A DNA stretch of 64,000 nt. Source: Desulfovibrio litoralis DSM 11393 (GTDB lineage Bacteria > Desulfobacterota > Desulfovibrionia > Desulfovibrionales > Desulfovibrionaceae). Below the pieces are notes generated by a model. The model ran no database searches, was not told the origin of the DNA, and worked only from the letters and a program-made list of their open reading frames with translations. Shown here one piece after another: positions 56,696 to 64,000 of the stretch (position 1 is the first letter of the stretch; each line of letters starts with the position of its first letter). Position numbers and translations under genes: made by a program. The stretch spans positions 358,851 to 422,850 of the forward strand of contig NZ_FRDI01000002.1 in assembly GCF_900143255.1 (NCBI RefSeq), written 5' to 3'.

Positions 56696-56704
56696 ACACA
56701 ATGA

Positions 56705-57228
56705 GTGGTATCGCCAATAACCTATGATCTTGATATAGCTTCTGATATTAATGAGTCTTTTTCAGATCCTGATAATGACGATGAAATAATAATAGAAATG
56801 GACGAAACTGTTGCAAATATTTCTACAAATAAGTTTTTTGTTTATGCTGATATGCTACAAAACAGACTTATGACGCTCGTATGTGGCAAACTATCGAATA
56901 TAAAGTGGCTGCAATTGAGCAATTTCGTAAAGGCGATTTGCTTCAAAGAGTTATTGATGATTTAAATTCAGGGGCTGCTAATGCGGCTGAAATGAAAGCG
57001 GCTGCATCTGGTAATCCTTTAATTTTAATGCAAGTTCAACTGGTGAGTGAATTGCGAAAATTAGAGGGTTTGTTTGCCTGGCATCAAAAAACGCAACATA
57101 GATTACGAGATCGCTTAAAGTACCTTAACGGAACGGAGGAGCGTTTTGTCAAAACCAAAGCGACACATCAAGGAAATATCAAGCATAGAGATGAAAACAC
57201 CCATTATTTATTACAGACAAAATTATAA
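56705..57228 (+). pseudogene. Decayed C-terminal part of a mobile-element SNF2-type helicase
   Basis: The frame from 56851 reads YATKQTYDARMWQTIEYK and continues FRKGDLLQRVIDD then ANAAEMKAAASGNPLI, to a stop at 57228. This is the tail of the very large helicase/methyltransferase proteins carried by phages and integrative elements: the 'T-x-x-T-Y-D-x-x-M-W-Q' block after helicase motif VI. Just upstream, in another frame (56705-56880), NKFFVYADM matches the earlier K-F-x-V-Y-x-D block of the same proteins; about 100 residues between the two blocks are missing and the frame shifts. It is thus a deleted and frameshifted relic. It lies directly after the aor cluster. Confidence 0.65.
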
Positions 57229-57256
57229 AATATTGAAAAAATTATGAAATTTCTGA

Positions 57257-57931
57257 TTGAACCCTCTTTACATAAAAAATAATATTTTTAATTTATGTTC
57301 AACTAGTCAAGATTTGTATTATTCATATCATATTTACAATAAGATATATAAAGATTTACCTAAACTTAAGACTGTTGTTTTGTTTTACTCTGTTTTTTCA
57401 AAAGGTTTTTGCGTACGAAAAAGCCCATCGTTACAAGGATTATGTTTGGGGTTTAAATATTGCTATGATATTGATTGGGGAGAAGATAGTTGTAATATTT
57501 CTAAAACCATGTTTGATAATCACAAAAGACAATATGCAAAGAGACAAATTCGCCCGAGCGATACTTTTGGTTATTTATCTCCTGAGATTTTTTTTGGACA
57601 AGAGCTGTCTGTTGGTGATAGAGTTAAACAACACTTGTTGGCATACAACAGACCGAAAAATGAATTAGAGTATTTATATAAAATAATAGAACTTTCTCAA
57701 CAAATTAAGCATGAGTTAATAATAGTTATTCCACCCGCGAGAGAAGACTATAAGAAATTTATCCCTGACAACATTTTTTGTGATTTGTTTTTAGCAGTAA
57801 AAAATAAAAATATAAAAATTGTTGATTTATTTTCTCCAAACAACCTTGAATCAGAAGACTTTGGAGATACAGACCATTTGACTCCGAAAGGAGCCATAAA
57901 GGCGAGTAAGTGGCTTAATTCTTTGATTTAA
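57257..57931 (+). pseudogene. N-terminally truncated SGNH-type protein, probable relic
   Basis: 224 codons from a TTG at 57257; a TGA lies one codon upstream in frame. The sequence opens NPLYIKNNIFNLCSTSQD, the part that normally follows the catalytic Ser block of SGNH-like surface-polysaccharide proteins, and ends with DTDHLTPKGAIKASKWLNSL, the Asp-x-x-His block (about residues 204-207). The Ser block itself is absent, so the start of the gene was lost, most likely at the junction with the helicase relic just before it. The remaining frame is open, which suggests the loss is recent or that a short product is still made. Confidence 0.6.
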
Positions 57932-58012
57932 AATACTTTCAATATGTTTTAAAATACTTTTTGTTTTAATATGATAACATACTGGTAAAGATTTATATAT
58001 TGGCGAGTGTTT

Positions 58013-58339
58013 CTAACTATAAAGCGGAATGCCGATTGCACCGTCAAGTTCTAGCCAACTTAGGCATAACAATTTACGCAGTCTTACGCTAAAGTGTTTG
58101 GCTCCGTGTTTTAACTCGAGGCGTGGGTTACAATATACAGTAATTTCGTCTATGATGGATACATTATATTTTTCAGGGTTTTTGGGTTGCCCTATGCTGA
58201 CATATGGTACATAGCTCCCGGCGATGTTTTTATCGGAACAAGCTCAACCGCCGATAGCGGGTTCAAGTTTTAACCCAATAGTTAAAACGCCTGAGCGTTT
58301 TTTTATATATGAGATTGCCTGAGCGTCTATTTCTATCAT
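58013..58339 (-). CDS. HesB/IscA-like selenoprotein with UGA at codon 32
   Basis: Not visible as one open frame because UGA at 58244-58246 splits it. From ATG 58339 (another in-frame ATG lies at 58351) the protein reads MIEIDAQAISYIKKRSGVLT, then LKLEPAIGG-U-ACSD, SIGQPKNPEKYNV, DEITVYCNPRLELK and RLRKLLCLSWLELDG, stopping at TAG 58013: 108 residues. The pattern (an IscA-like first strand and helix, a GG-Cys/Sec loop, G-x-P near residue 50, I-T-V-Y strand, final L-x-x-L-x-L-x-G) is that of the HesB-like CC/Se-motif proteins, where Sec or Cys occupies this place. The window's formate dehydrogenase shows that the organism reads UGA as Sec. No Shine-Dalgarno is obvious. Function is unknown; iron-sulfur or thiol-redox chemistry is a guess. 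Confidence 0.72.
58213..58244 (-). promoter_or_regulatory. Possible SECIS hairpin of the HesB-like gene
   Basis: Starting at the A of the UGA, the minus-strand RNA can pair AGCT (58244-58241) with AGCT (58216-58213) and, inside, UUCCGAU with AUCG plus GGG across a two-base bulge, closing an AAAAAC loop. The position directly after UGA is right for a bacterial SECIS, but the loop lacks an evident G-rich tip, so this is tentative. Confidence 0.35.
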
Positions 58340-58363
58340 AGTTTCTATCATATTAAATACCAT

Positions 58364-58391
58364 AAGCGAGCCGAAATTTTCCGACTCGCTT
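58364..58391 (-). terminator. Terminator after the Fe-alcohol dehydrogenase gene
   Basis: AAGCGAG (58364-58370) pairs with CTCGCTT (58385-58391), with a further CG/CG pair inside after one mismatch and an AT-rich loop. It lies 62 nt past the stop of the minus-strand dehydrogenase and just upstream of the selenoprotein start, which would then need its own promoter or read-through. Confidence 0.65.
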
Positions 58392-58453
58392 TCTTGTTTT
58401 AAGAAAAGTTAAAGACCAATGTTTAACGATAAACATTTATCTCAATAATAGCA

Positions 58454-59611
58454 TTATAAAACACGTTTGTAAATTGCTTCTGCATCTTCAACACGTAATA
58501 CGCGTGGGTTATTTGCCAAAAGACGAGTTACTTTCATAACTCCTTTGGCAAGTTCGGGTATGTCGGATGCTTTTACTCCAAAAGAACTAAGCTTGTTAGG
58601 CACATTTAGGTCTATAGTCAGAGTACGCAAGGTTTCTACGGCACGCAAGGCGGAATCTCTAAGCGAGAGTCCTTGAGTTTTTTCACCGAGAATTTCAGCT
58701 AAACGTGCAAACTTTTCAAGGTTTCCAAGCATGTTAAATTCCATAACAGGGACAAGCATAATGCTGTTTGCTACCCCGTGAGGAATATGGAACTCTGCAC
58801 CTATAGGGTAAGCAAAAGCGTGAACTGCGGTAACTCCGGCGTTGGCAAAAGCCATTCCGGCAAGCATACTGCCTTCAAGCATGCCCTCACGAGCTTCGAG
58901 GTTTTCTCCGTTGGCGTAAGCTGTACGAATGTTTTTGTTTATGAGTTTAATCGCTTGAATTGCAAGCATATCTGTCATATCAGTAGCGTTTTTGGAAGTG
59001 AATGCTTCAATAGCGTGGATCAGTGCGTCCATACCTGTTGCGGCAGTAACATGAGGAGGTAGCCCAACAGTAAGTAATGGATCAAGTAGAGCGGTAGAAG
59101 GGAAAAGGTGCATGCTCACGATACCTTTTTTCAACTTTTCTTTGTGATCTGAAAGAATAGCGATAGGGGTAACCTCGCTACCTGTTCCCGCAGTTGTTGG
59201 AATAAGAATAAGTTTCATTCCAGGGTTAGGAACTAAGTCAATTCCAAAATATTCGGAAATTGGACCTTTGTTGGTAACAAGAATTGATGAAACCTTGGCT
59301 ATATCTTGAGCAGAACCGCCACCAATTCCGATTATAATATCCGCACCGTCTTTTTTAACTTGTTCGGCGGCTGTGATTGCGGTTTCATAAGATGGGTCTG
59401 CTTCTACCGAGTCAAAGCGTGAAAATCCGATATTACCTTTATTGAGCAAAGATTCAAGCTCATTAACAATTCCTGTTTTTACCAACCCGGGGTCGGTAAT
59501 GATCATTGCTTTTGTTCCGCCAAGTCTTTTAGCTTCGGCAACTATATTTTTTATTGCTCCCGGACCCATAATTGTGCGGGTTGTAGTTTGAAACGTGTTA
59601 ATCTTATTCAT
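58454..59611 (-). CDS. Iron-containing alcohol dehydrogenase
   Basis: A 385-residue group III alcohol dehydrogenase that interconverts an alcohol and aldehyde with NAD(P). Nucleotide-binding GIGGGSAQDIAK lies at about residues 95-106, and PTTAGTGSEVTPIAI at about 138-152. The metal site comprises Asp/His in TGMDALIHAIEAF (about 191-203) and His in HAFAYPIGAEFHIPHG (about 264-279). It is the last gene of an operon with the permease and AOR upstream; the gap to the permease is 73 nt. Together with AOR it can turn an alcohol into an acid with electrons going to NAD and ferredoxin. Confidence 0.93.
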   Translation of the reverse strand: MNKINTFQTTTRTIMGPGAIKNIVAEAKRLGGTKAMIITDPGLVKTGIVNELESLLNKGNIGFSRFDSVEADPSYETAITAAEQVKKDGADIIIGIGGGSAQDIAKVSSILVTNKGPISEYFGIDLVPNPGMKLILIPTTAGTGSEVTPIAILSDHKEKLKKGIVSMHLFPSTALLDPLLTVGLPPHVTAATGMDALIHAIEAFTSKNATDMTDMLAIQAIKLINKNIRTAYANGENLEAREGMLEGSMLAGMAFANAGVTAVHAFAYPIGAEFHIPHGVANSIMLVPVMEFNMLGNLEKFARLAEILGEKTQGLSLRDSALRAVETLRTLTIDLNVPNKLSSFGVKASDIPELAKGVMKVTRLLANNPRVLRVEDAEAIYKRVL

Positions 59612-59684
59612 GAGTTACTCCTGTTGTTAATATGTGTATACTGCTAGTTGAAGTTGATATTGAAAATACAACATTTTTTGAGTT

Positions 59685-61097
59685 TTATTCTTCGCCAATT
59701 TTTGAGTTAAAAACAGGGTCTTTTTGTTTATCATAAGTTTGCCAGTTGCGGAAAAAGTCTTTTCCGTAAATCAATAAACATAAGACTATTCCAACTCCAA
59801 AGGCAGCGGCGGCTTCTCTGGTTATAAGAACTGCTGCAATGATACCGGCTATACCAAGATCATTAAAGGTTCTGGCTTTAAGAATACCAACTCGCACAGC
59901 AACATAACCTTGAACCAACATGGTAAGGGCGAGAGCTATCGGTAAAATTGGCTTAACTAAGGTAACTATCGGTAGGAAGAAATAACCGGCAAAAGTACCC
60001 CAACGGAAAGAACCCACACCACCGTATAAGCTGTCCATAGCTTCCGGTCCGTGCTTGTAGCGTTCACATTCTACGACCTGCATGGCTGCCCACATCGGAC
60101 CACACATGGAAATATCAGGACCGAGCATGGACATACCGATATTTCTGATACCAACAATTTTATTGTTAAGGTTTGCGTTAAAGTGAATGTCTTCATCTCC
60201 ACCACGGGCGGCACGAGATTCATCAATAAGTGCTTCTGCTTGAATTAACTCACCAAAGAGTACAATGTAAACAGCAAAAACCAAAGGAGCGGCGTGAAGA
60301 TAAACGCTTAACGGAGGCCAACCAATACGCGCGGCGAAAGGAGTCCATTCCGTAAATAAAGTGGTGAATTGTGGAACTGTGAAACCCCATTGAATATCGG
60401 GGAAGGGTAGTTCTTTTACTAATGGTGCGACAATAATTGCAAGAATTAATGCCGGCATAAGTCCAAGGTCGGAAAGGTGTTTAAGTAAAGTGCTTTTTGA
60501 GCGTAATGATTTAAAGTGGTTAGAAAAGAGTACATAAAACGCAAAACCGATAGAGATAGTAATCGTCCAAGGGTAAAGGTCAAAACGTCCACCTGGCTGA
60601 AAAACAAGACGTACAGCCGCAATACCTGCACCAAGCAAGATCCCTGCTTTTATTGCATCAGGAACCATATCGACAAAACGCTTGGCAAGCCCTGTAAATC
60701 CCAAGATAAAAGCAAAAAGTCCAAGCTCAAATTCAAAGGCGATTAACGCTTGAACCCGTTCCGGTCCTTCGGGAAATTCTTTAAGCCATAAAAGTAAAAG
60801 AGGAATAGCCGGCGTAATCCAACCGGGAACTACCGGGTCGCCAAGATGTGCATGCCACAAATAAAAAAATCCGTTGATAATAACGATGGTGATTGCTACT
60901 TCAAAAGGCATTCCCAAATATTCTTGTAATAGAGGAATAACCCCAAGACATACGGCACACATGAGCAAGCCTTGAATAAAATCAGGCAACTCGAAACGAT
61001 AATGAATGAATGGAAGACGAAGTTGAAACGGACCTAAAGGAATATAAGGCTGAACCTTCCCGTGTTCACGTTTAAACATTGGACCTAAAAAACTCAT
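59685..61097 (-). CDS. NCS2-like membrane permease in the aldehyde operon
   Basis: A 470-residue transporter with about 12 to 14 hydrophobic segments. PDFIQGLLMCAVCLGVIPLLQE near residue 40, PDAIKAGILLGAGIAAVRLV near 145 and a DISMCGPMWAAMQVVECERY segment near 330 suggest the nucleobase/ascorbate (NCS2) or benzoate/sulfate permease superfamily fold. The match is loose, so the substrate cannot be named. Its place between an AOR and an Fe-alcohol dehydrogenase implies uptake or export of the organic acid, aldehyde or alcohol those enzymes handle, or of tungstate/molybdate as a less likely choice. Confidence 0.75.
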   Translation of the reverse strand: MSFLGPMFKREHGKVQPYIPLGPFQLRLPFIHYRFELPDFIQGLLMCAVCLGVIPLLQEYLGMPFEVAITIVIINGFFYLWHAHLGDPVVPGWITPAIPLLLLWLKEFPEGPERVQALIAFEFELGLFAFILGFTGLAKRFVDMVPDAIKAGILLGAGIAAVRLVFQPGGRFDLYPWTITISIGFAFYVLFSNHFKSLRSKSTLLKHLSDLGLMPALILAIIVAPLVKELPFPDIQWGFTVPQFTTLFTEWTPFAARIGWPPLSVYLHAAPLVFAVYIVLFGELIQAEALIDESRAARGGDEDIHFNANLNNKIVGIRNIGMSMLGPDISMCGPMWAAMQVVECERYKHGPEAMDSLYGGVGSFRWGTFAGYFFLPIVTLVKPILPIALALTMLVQGYVAVRVGILKARTFNDLGIAGIIAAVLITREAAAAFGVGIVLCLLIYGKDFFRNWQTYDKQKDPVFNSKIGEE

Positions 61098-61241
61098 AAA
61101 GCCTCCTTTTGCTTAAGAAAAAATATCAAAATTGCTAAAAGTTAATTGCTAAAAGTTATAAAGGTAGCGTAGTTTTGTTTATACCTCCTTATAAATTGAA
61201 ATTATTGAGAATCTGATTTCGCTGTTGCTTATTGTTATTTG

Positions 61242-63008
61242 TTATGCATCAGGGTTGCCGTTATTTTCACTCCAATGACGTGTTTGATAATATTCGCTAA
61301 CCATGATTTTCACATCTTCTGCACTAATGGCTTGACCTGTTTCAGGTAAAGGATTTTTCGTCAGAGCAACGGGGAGAGTATCGTCATTAGGTTGTAGCCC
61401 TGCTCGTAAGTTAAATCTGCGTGTGTTATCAGTAACTTTTGATGCCATATTAATCATATCATCATTACTGAGGTGTAAACCTGTTAGAGCTTCGGTGATA
61501 ATCCTGAGTTCTTCCCATTGATACATATCACGATAAAAACGGCATAAAATCAGCATATCAAAATAAGTCAAGCGATCTTCCCAAGTTTTAAATATCGCCG
61601 CTTTGCCTTCGATGCTGTTTTTATCAACCATGCCCGCAAGTTCAGGCTTGTAAAAGGTTGCTCTAAGGTGGCAAGCTCCACGGTCAGAAGTAGCGTAAGC
61701 AAGCCCCATGCCTTTTAATATCCGTGGGTCATAGCCGGCTGGCTCCAAGCCTTTAACATGAACAGCCATATGTTCCATTTTCCACTCTTTACTTGCATAT
61801 TTGATCCCCTTGCTGAGGATTTCGCCGAGATTGCGACGATAGGCTATATCACGCAACAAGTTTGCCACTCCATCAGTGTCGCCATAGTCAAGTTTGAGTT
61901 CAATACGCCCGAGGCGAGAAGCTTCAATTGTTAATGCGGCAAGGTTACCCGCACTTATAGTATCCATGCCGAGGCGATCGCAAAGATCGTTAAGATAGAG
62001 TATGTCTTCAATATCTGCGATTTCACATAAACCACCAAAAGCATAAATCGTTTCATATTCAGGTCCTTCAACCGTTAAACCTGCATATTTTCCGTTTTTT
62101 ATGGTTGAAAGTCTTCCGCACGACATCAGACACTTGGCGCAAGATTTTGGTACTACTTCACAGCGTTCATGCAAGGCTGTGCTGTTAATTCCGTTTCTGT
62201 GTTCTACTCGTCCTTTTTGCCAACAACGAGACGGAAACCCGCCTATTTCGTTCATTAAATCTACAAGACCGGTGGTTCCTACTTTTTTGTAAACTTGAAC
62301 ACCTTTGTCTTCTTTGGCACGATTTGAAATTTCTTTTACAAATTCTTTTAAGAGAGCTTGATTTGCGATTGTGCGACGTGCTTTTCCATAAAAGGCTATA
62401 CCTTTGACTTGTTTTGAGCCAAGAACTGTTCCGACCCCCGTACGCCCGGCACTTCTCCAGTAATCATTTTCGATAACAGCAAAGCAAACTTTATTTTCGG
62501 CGGCCGGTCCAATAACTATCGGACCGCATTTTTCTCCGCATAATTCCATAACTTTTTGGCGTAGAGCATCTTCGGTGGCATAAGTTTCCATTCCCCAGAT
62601 GTCTTTAGCCGAGTGTATTTTTACTTTAGTATCGCTGATTTCAAGCCATACAGGTTTGTCTGAGATACCTTTAACGATTATTATATCATAGCCTGCGGCG
62701 TCCATATATTCCGGAGCTTTTCCGCCACTGTATGATTCGGAATAAAATCCTGTTTGCGGAGACTTGGTAAAGACACCATAGCGAGAAGAACCCCAAACGC
62801 TTGAGGCGGTTATTGGACCGGTGGTAAAGATTATGGCGTTATCTTTCCCAAGCGGATCAACTTCGGCGATATTTTCTTGTAATAAAAAATGAGTTGCAAG
62901 TCCTTTACCACCTAGAGTGATAGACAAAAGAGCGTCAGGTATGTTAAAAACCTCATGCTGACCTGAACCAAGGTCGATGCGTAAGCCTCTGTTGTAAAAA
63001 CCGTGCAT
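61242..63008 (-). CDS. aor: Aldehyde:ferredoxin oxidoreductase, copy 2
   Basis: A 588-residue tungsten enzyme of the AOR family. It opens GFYNRGLRIDLGSGQHEVF. The cluster ligands are SCAKCLMSCG (Cys290, Cys293, Cys297) plus a later Cys in MLILCRFYRD near residue 485. The pterin loop is RSAGRTGVGTVLGSKQVKGI (about 184-203). It is 35 residues shorter than copy 1 and differs throughout, so they are old paralogs with probably different substrates. It is the first gene of an operon with the permease and Fe-dehydrogenase, 400 bp below a sigma-54 activator. No MoaD or E1 gene accompanies it. Its start has AGGAG eight bases upstream. Confidence 0.93.
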   Translation of the reverse strand: MHGFYNRGLRIDLGSGQHEVFNIPDALLSITLGGKGLATHFLLQENIAEVDPLGKDNAIIFTTGPITASSVWGSSRYGVFTKSPQTGFYSESYSGGKAPEYMDAAGYDIIIVKGISDKPVWLEISDTKVKIHSAKDIWGMETYATEDALRQKVMELCGEKCGPIVIGPAAENKVCFAVIENDYWRSAGRTGVGTVLGSKQVKGIAFYGKARRTIANQALLKEFVKEISNRAKEDKGVQVYKKVGTTGLVDLMNEIGGFPSRCWQKGRVEHRNGINSTALHERCEVVPKSCAKCLMSCGRLSTIKNGKYAGLTVEGPEYETIYAFGGLCEIADIEDILYLNDLCDRLGMDTISAGNLAALTIEASRLGRIELKLDYGDTDGVANLLRDIAYRRNLGEILSKGIKYASKEWKMEHMAVHVKGLEPAGYDPRILKGMGLAYATSDRGACHLRATFYKPELAGMVDKNSIEGKAAIFKTWEDRLTYFDMLILCRFYRDMYQWEELRIITEALTGLHLSNDDMINMASKVTDNTRRFNLRAGLQPNDDTLPVALTKNPLPETGQAISAEDVKIMVSEYYQTRHWSENNGNPDA

Positions 63009-63089
63009 GTTTTTTTCTCCTGTATAAAACTAAAAGAGAGTATTCAACGCTTTTATTTTAAGCACTGAAACAAATAGTAAGGGTTCATA

Positions 63090-63107
63090 TACAAAAGTAG
63101 TGCCAAC
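63090..63107 (-). promoter_or_regulatory. Probable sigma-54 promoter of the AOR-permease-ADH operon
   Basis: On the minus strand TTGGCAC-TACTT-TTGT runs from 63106 to 63091. The -24 element is perfect; the -12 has GT where GC is usual, with exactly 10 bases between. Transcription would start near 63079, about 70 nt before the AOR start. A mirrored TTGGCACTA on the plus strand (63132-63140) forms a 9-bp inverted repeat with it. Confidence 0.5.
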
Positions 63108-63208
63108 TTAATCTTTTTTAAAAGAATAAAATTGGCACTAAAAAAATTATATATTACAGTGTGTTAGTTTTATTTGTGTAAATTTGGAAAATTTGGAATT
63201 TTACTTGT

Positions 63209-63228
63209 TTGATGCTAAAATGCATCAA
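63209..63228. promoter_or_regulatory. Operator palindrome 1 (likely activator binding site)
   Basis: TTGATGC-TAAAAT-GCATCAA, a perfect 7-bp inverted repeat with a six-base centre. It is about 140 bp upstream of the predicted AOR transcription start, within the normal range for an enhancer of sigma-54 activators. Confidence 0.7.
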
Positions 63229-63344
63229 TGGTTGTGAGTGAAAGTATTTGTTTTTAATTTGTTGTTTTGTATAGAAAAATGTTTTATCTTGCATTTATCA
63301 ACGAATAAAACCTGTGAATTTGAAATGTGTAGTAGATAAAGCTG

Positions 63345-63383
63345 TGATGCTTTATTGCATCAATAAGATGCGTGAATGCATCA
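63345..63383. promoter_or_regulatory. Operator palindromes 2 and 3, spaced 21 bp
   Basis: TGATGC-TTTATT-GCATCA (63345-63362) and AGATGC-GTGAAT-GCATCA (63366-63383) repeat the sequence and six-base spacing of palindrome 1. Their centres are 21 bp apart, two helical turns, so two dimers would bind on the same face. They end 26 bp after the activator's stop codon on the minus strand. Confidence 0.7.
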
Positions 63384-63408
63384 GGGCTTGAGCTTGCATT
63401 GTTTGGGC

Positions 63409-64000
63409 TTAACTGTTTGTGTTTAATGGAATTCCGTAATATTTAGCTTTGCGTACTACTGTTGATTGATTGATACCTAGGGCTTTTGCTGTTGCTCTTG
63501 TGTTTTTATGCGCTTGAAGTGCGTTGATAAGGGCTGTTTTTTCTGCTGTTTCTACAATTTCTTGAAGTGTTTTTGGAGTTGTAAAAGAAGCAAGTTCTTC
63601 TTTGCTTTGAGAATCGTGCATAATTTTAAGTATATCTTCTTGAGTAATAATATTGTTATTGGTCATAACAACGGCTCGTTCAATCGTATTACTTAACTGG
63701 CGAACGTTCCCCGGCCACTTGGCAGAGATTAGGGGCGATAAAGCATCAGGGTCGATGTGTTTGTTAAATCCATATTTTTTGTTATAGCGGTTTAAAAAAT
63801 AATAGATAAAATCAAAAATATCTTCACGTCGTTCTCTTAAAGGCGGAATCACCAATGGTACAACATTAAGCCTATAAAAAAGATCGGTTCTGAATAATTT
63901 TGTTTTTATCATTTCTTCCAAATTTTGGTTGGTCGCCGCAATAATGCGAACATCAACAGGGACGCTGCGAACTCCGCCAAGAGGCGTAACAACTCTTTCT
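63409..64000 (-). CDS. Sigma-54-dependent transcriptional activator (start outside window)
   Basis: The C-terminal 196 codons of an enhancer-binding protein. The AAA+ domain is visible from VDVRIIAATNQNLEEM, through FRTDLFYRLNVVPLVIPPLRERREDI, to KWPGNVRQLSNTIERAVV. The C-terminal helix-turn-helix is NTRATAKALGINQSTVVRKAKYYGI, described over about 25 residues, of the TyrR/PrdR type. The sensor domain and GAFTGA loop lie beyond the window edge. It stands 400 bp upstream of the AOR operon on the same strand, and the TGATGC palindromes lie between, so it very probably activates that operon, perhaps in response to an aromatic or aldehyde ligand. Confidence 0.9.
   Translation of the reverse strand, partial: ERVVTPLGGVRSVPVDVRIIAATNQNLEEMIKTKLFRTDLFYRLNVVPLVIPPLRERREDIFDFIYYFLNRYNKKYGFNKHIDPDALSPLISAKWPGNVRQLSNTIERAVVMTNNNIITQEDILKIMHDSQSKEELASFTTPKTLQEIVETAEKTALINALQAHKNTRATAKALGINQSTVVRKAKYYGIPLNTNS

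Noticed and set aside
58029-58214. Plus-strand frame of 61 codons
   Set aside because: It is the antisense of the HesB-like selenoprotein, which has a far more protein-like sequence.
58284-58304. Hairpin AAAACGC/GCGTTTT followed by a T run, as a plus-strand terminator
   Set aside because: It lies inside the coding region of the selenoprotein (its KKRSGV codons). It could still end plus-strand transcription from the SGNH relic, but I do not call it.
63132-63150. Second sigma-54 promoter on the plus strand (TTGGCACTA)
   Set aside because: No GC at the -12 position with the right spacing, and no plus-strand gene follows.

Overview
The window is about 64 kb of AT-rich bacterial chromosome with no rRNA or tRNA genes. 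The gene content points to an anaerobic, flagellated, Gram-negative bacterium close to the Desulfovibrionaceae. It has a two-subunit periplasmic selenocysteine formate dehydrogenase without a membrane subunit, two aldehyde:ferredoxin oxidoreductases, HypA, ADP-forming acetyl-CoA synthetase, an LPS heptose epimerase, polar-flagellum type fliD/fliS and sigma-54 control. The genus assignment is inference from gene content only.

Layout. 1-5.9 kb is a minus-strand run: a sensor kinase cut by the window edge, RarD, a SLOG-like protein, a TPR lipoprotein, a conserved hypothetical and an RdgC-like protein. 6.2-9.9 kb is the formate dehydrogenase pair with an in-frame UGA and a SECIS hairpin. 10.1-12.3 kb has an SPFH protein, then 650 bp of repeats and hairpins and a C9 tract. 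12.3-22.9 kb holds housekeeping genes (U32 peptidase, trmL, nadC, mgtE) and the N-degron proteolysis set clpS-clpA-aat. 23.1-25.8 kb is fliD-fliS behind a probable sigma-54 promoter. 25.9-28.0 kb has three tandem paralogous membrane proteins and a glycine-zipper lipoprotein. 28.2-50.6 kb is mostly conserved genes (EF-G-like GTPase, tatD, znuA, ispG, proS, mrp, hldD, a large hybrid kinase, rnc, acetyl-CoA synthetase, hypA, dnaB, Rsm22-like). 50.6-58.4 kb is accessory: a duplicated small lipoprotein, an alcohol dehydrogenase/AOR/MoaD-like/E1-like cluster, a decayed mobile-element helicase, a truncated SGNH-type gene and an unannotated selenoprotein. 58.4-64 kb is a second alcohol/aldehyde operon (Fe-ADH, permease, AOR) with a sigma-54 activator upstream and palindromic operator sites between.

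Three things stand out. First, a 108-residue HesB/IscA-like selenoprotein lies on the minus strand at 58013-58339. It is hidden because UGA splits its frame, and together with the formate dehydrogenase it makes two selenoproteins in one window. Second, a family of at least eight short interspersed elements (73-248 bp) with imperfect terminal inverted repeats and, in the best case, a perfect 7-bp target duplication sits between genes; one copy supplies the last codons and stop of aat. Third, the downstream AOR operon has three TGATGC-N6-GCATCA palindromes, two of them 21 bp apart, upstream of a near-consensus -24/-12 promoter: a readable wiring diagram for the adjacent activator.
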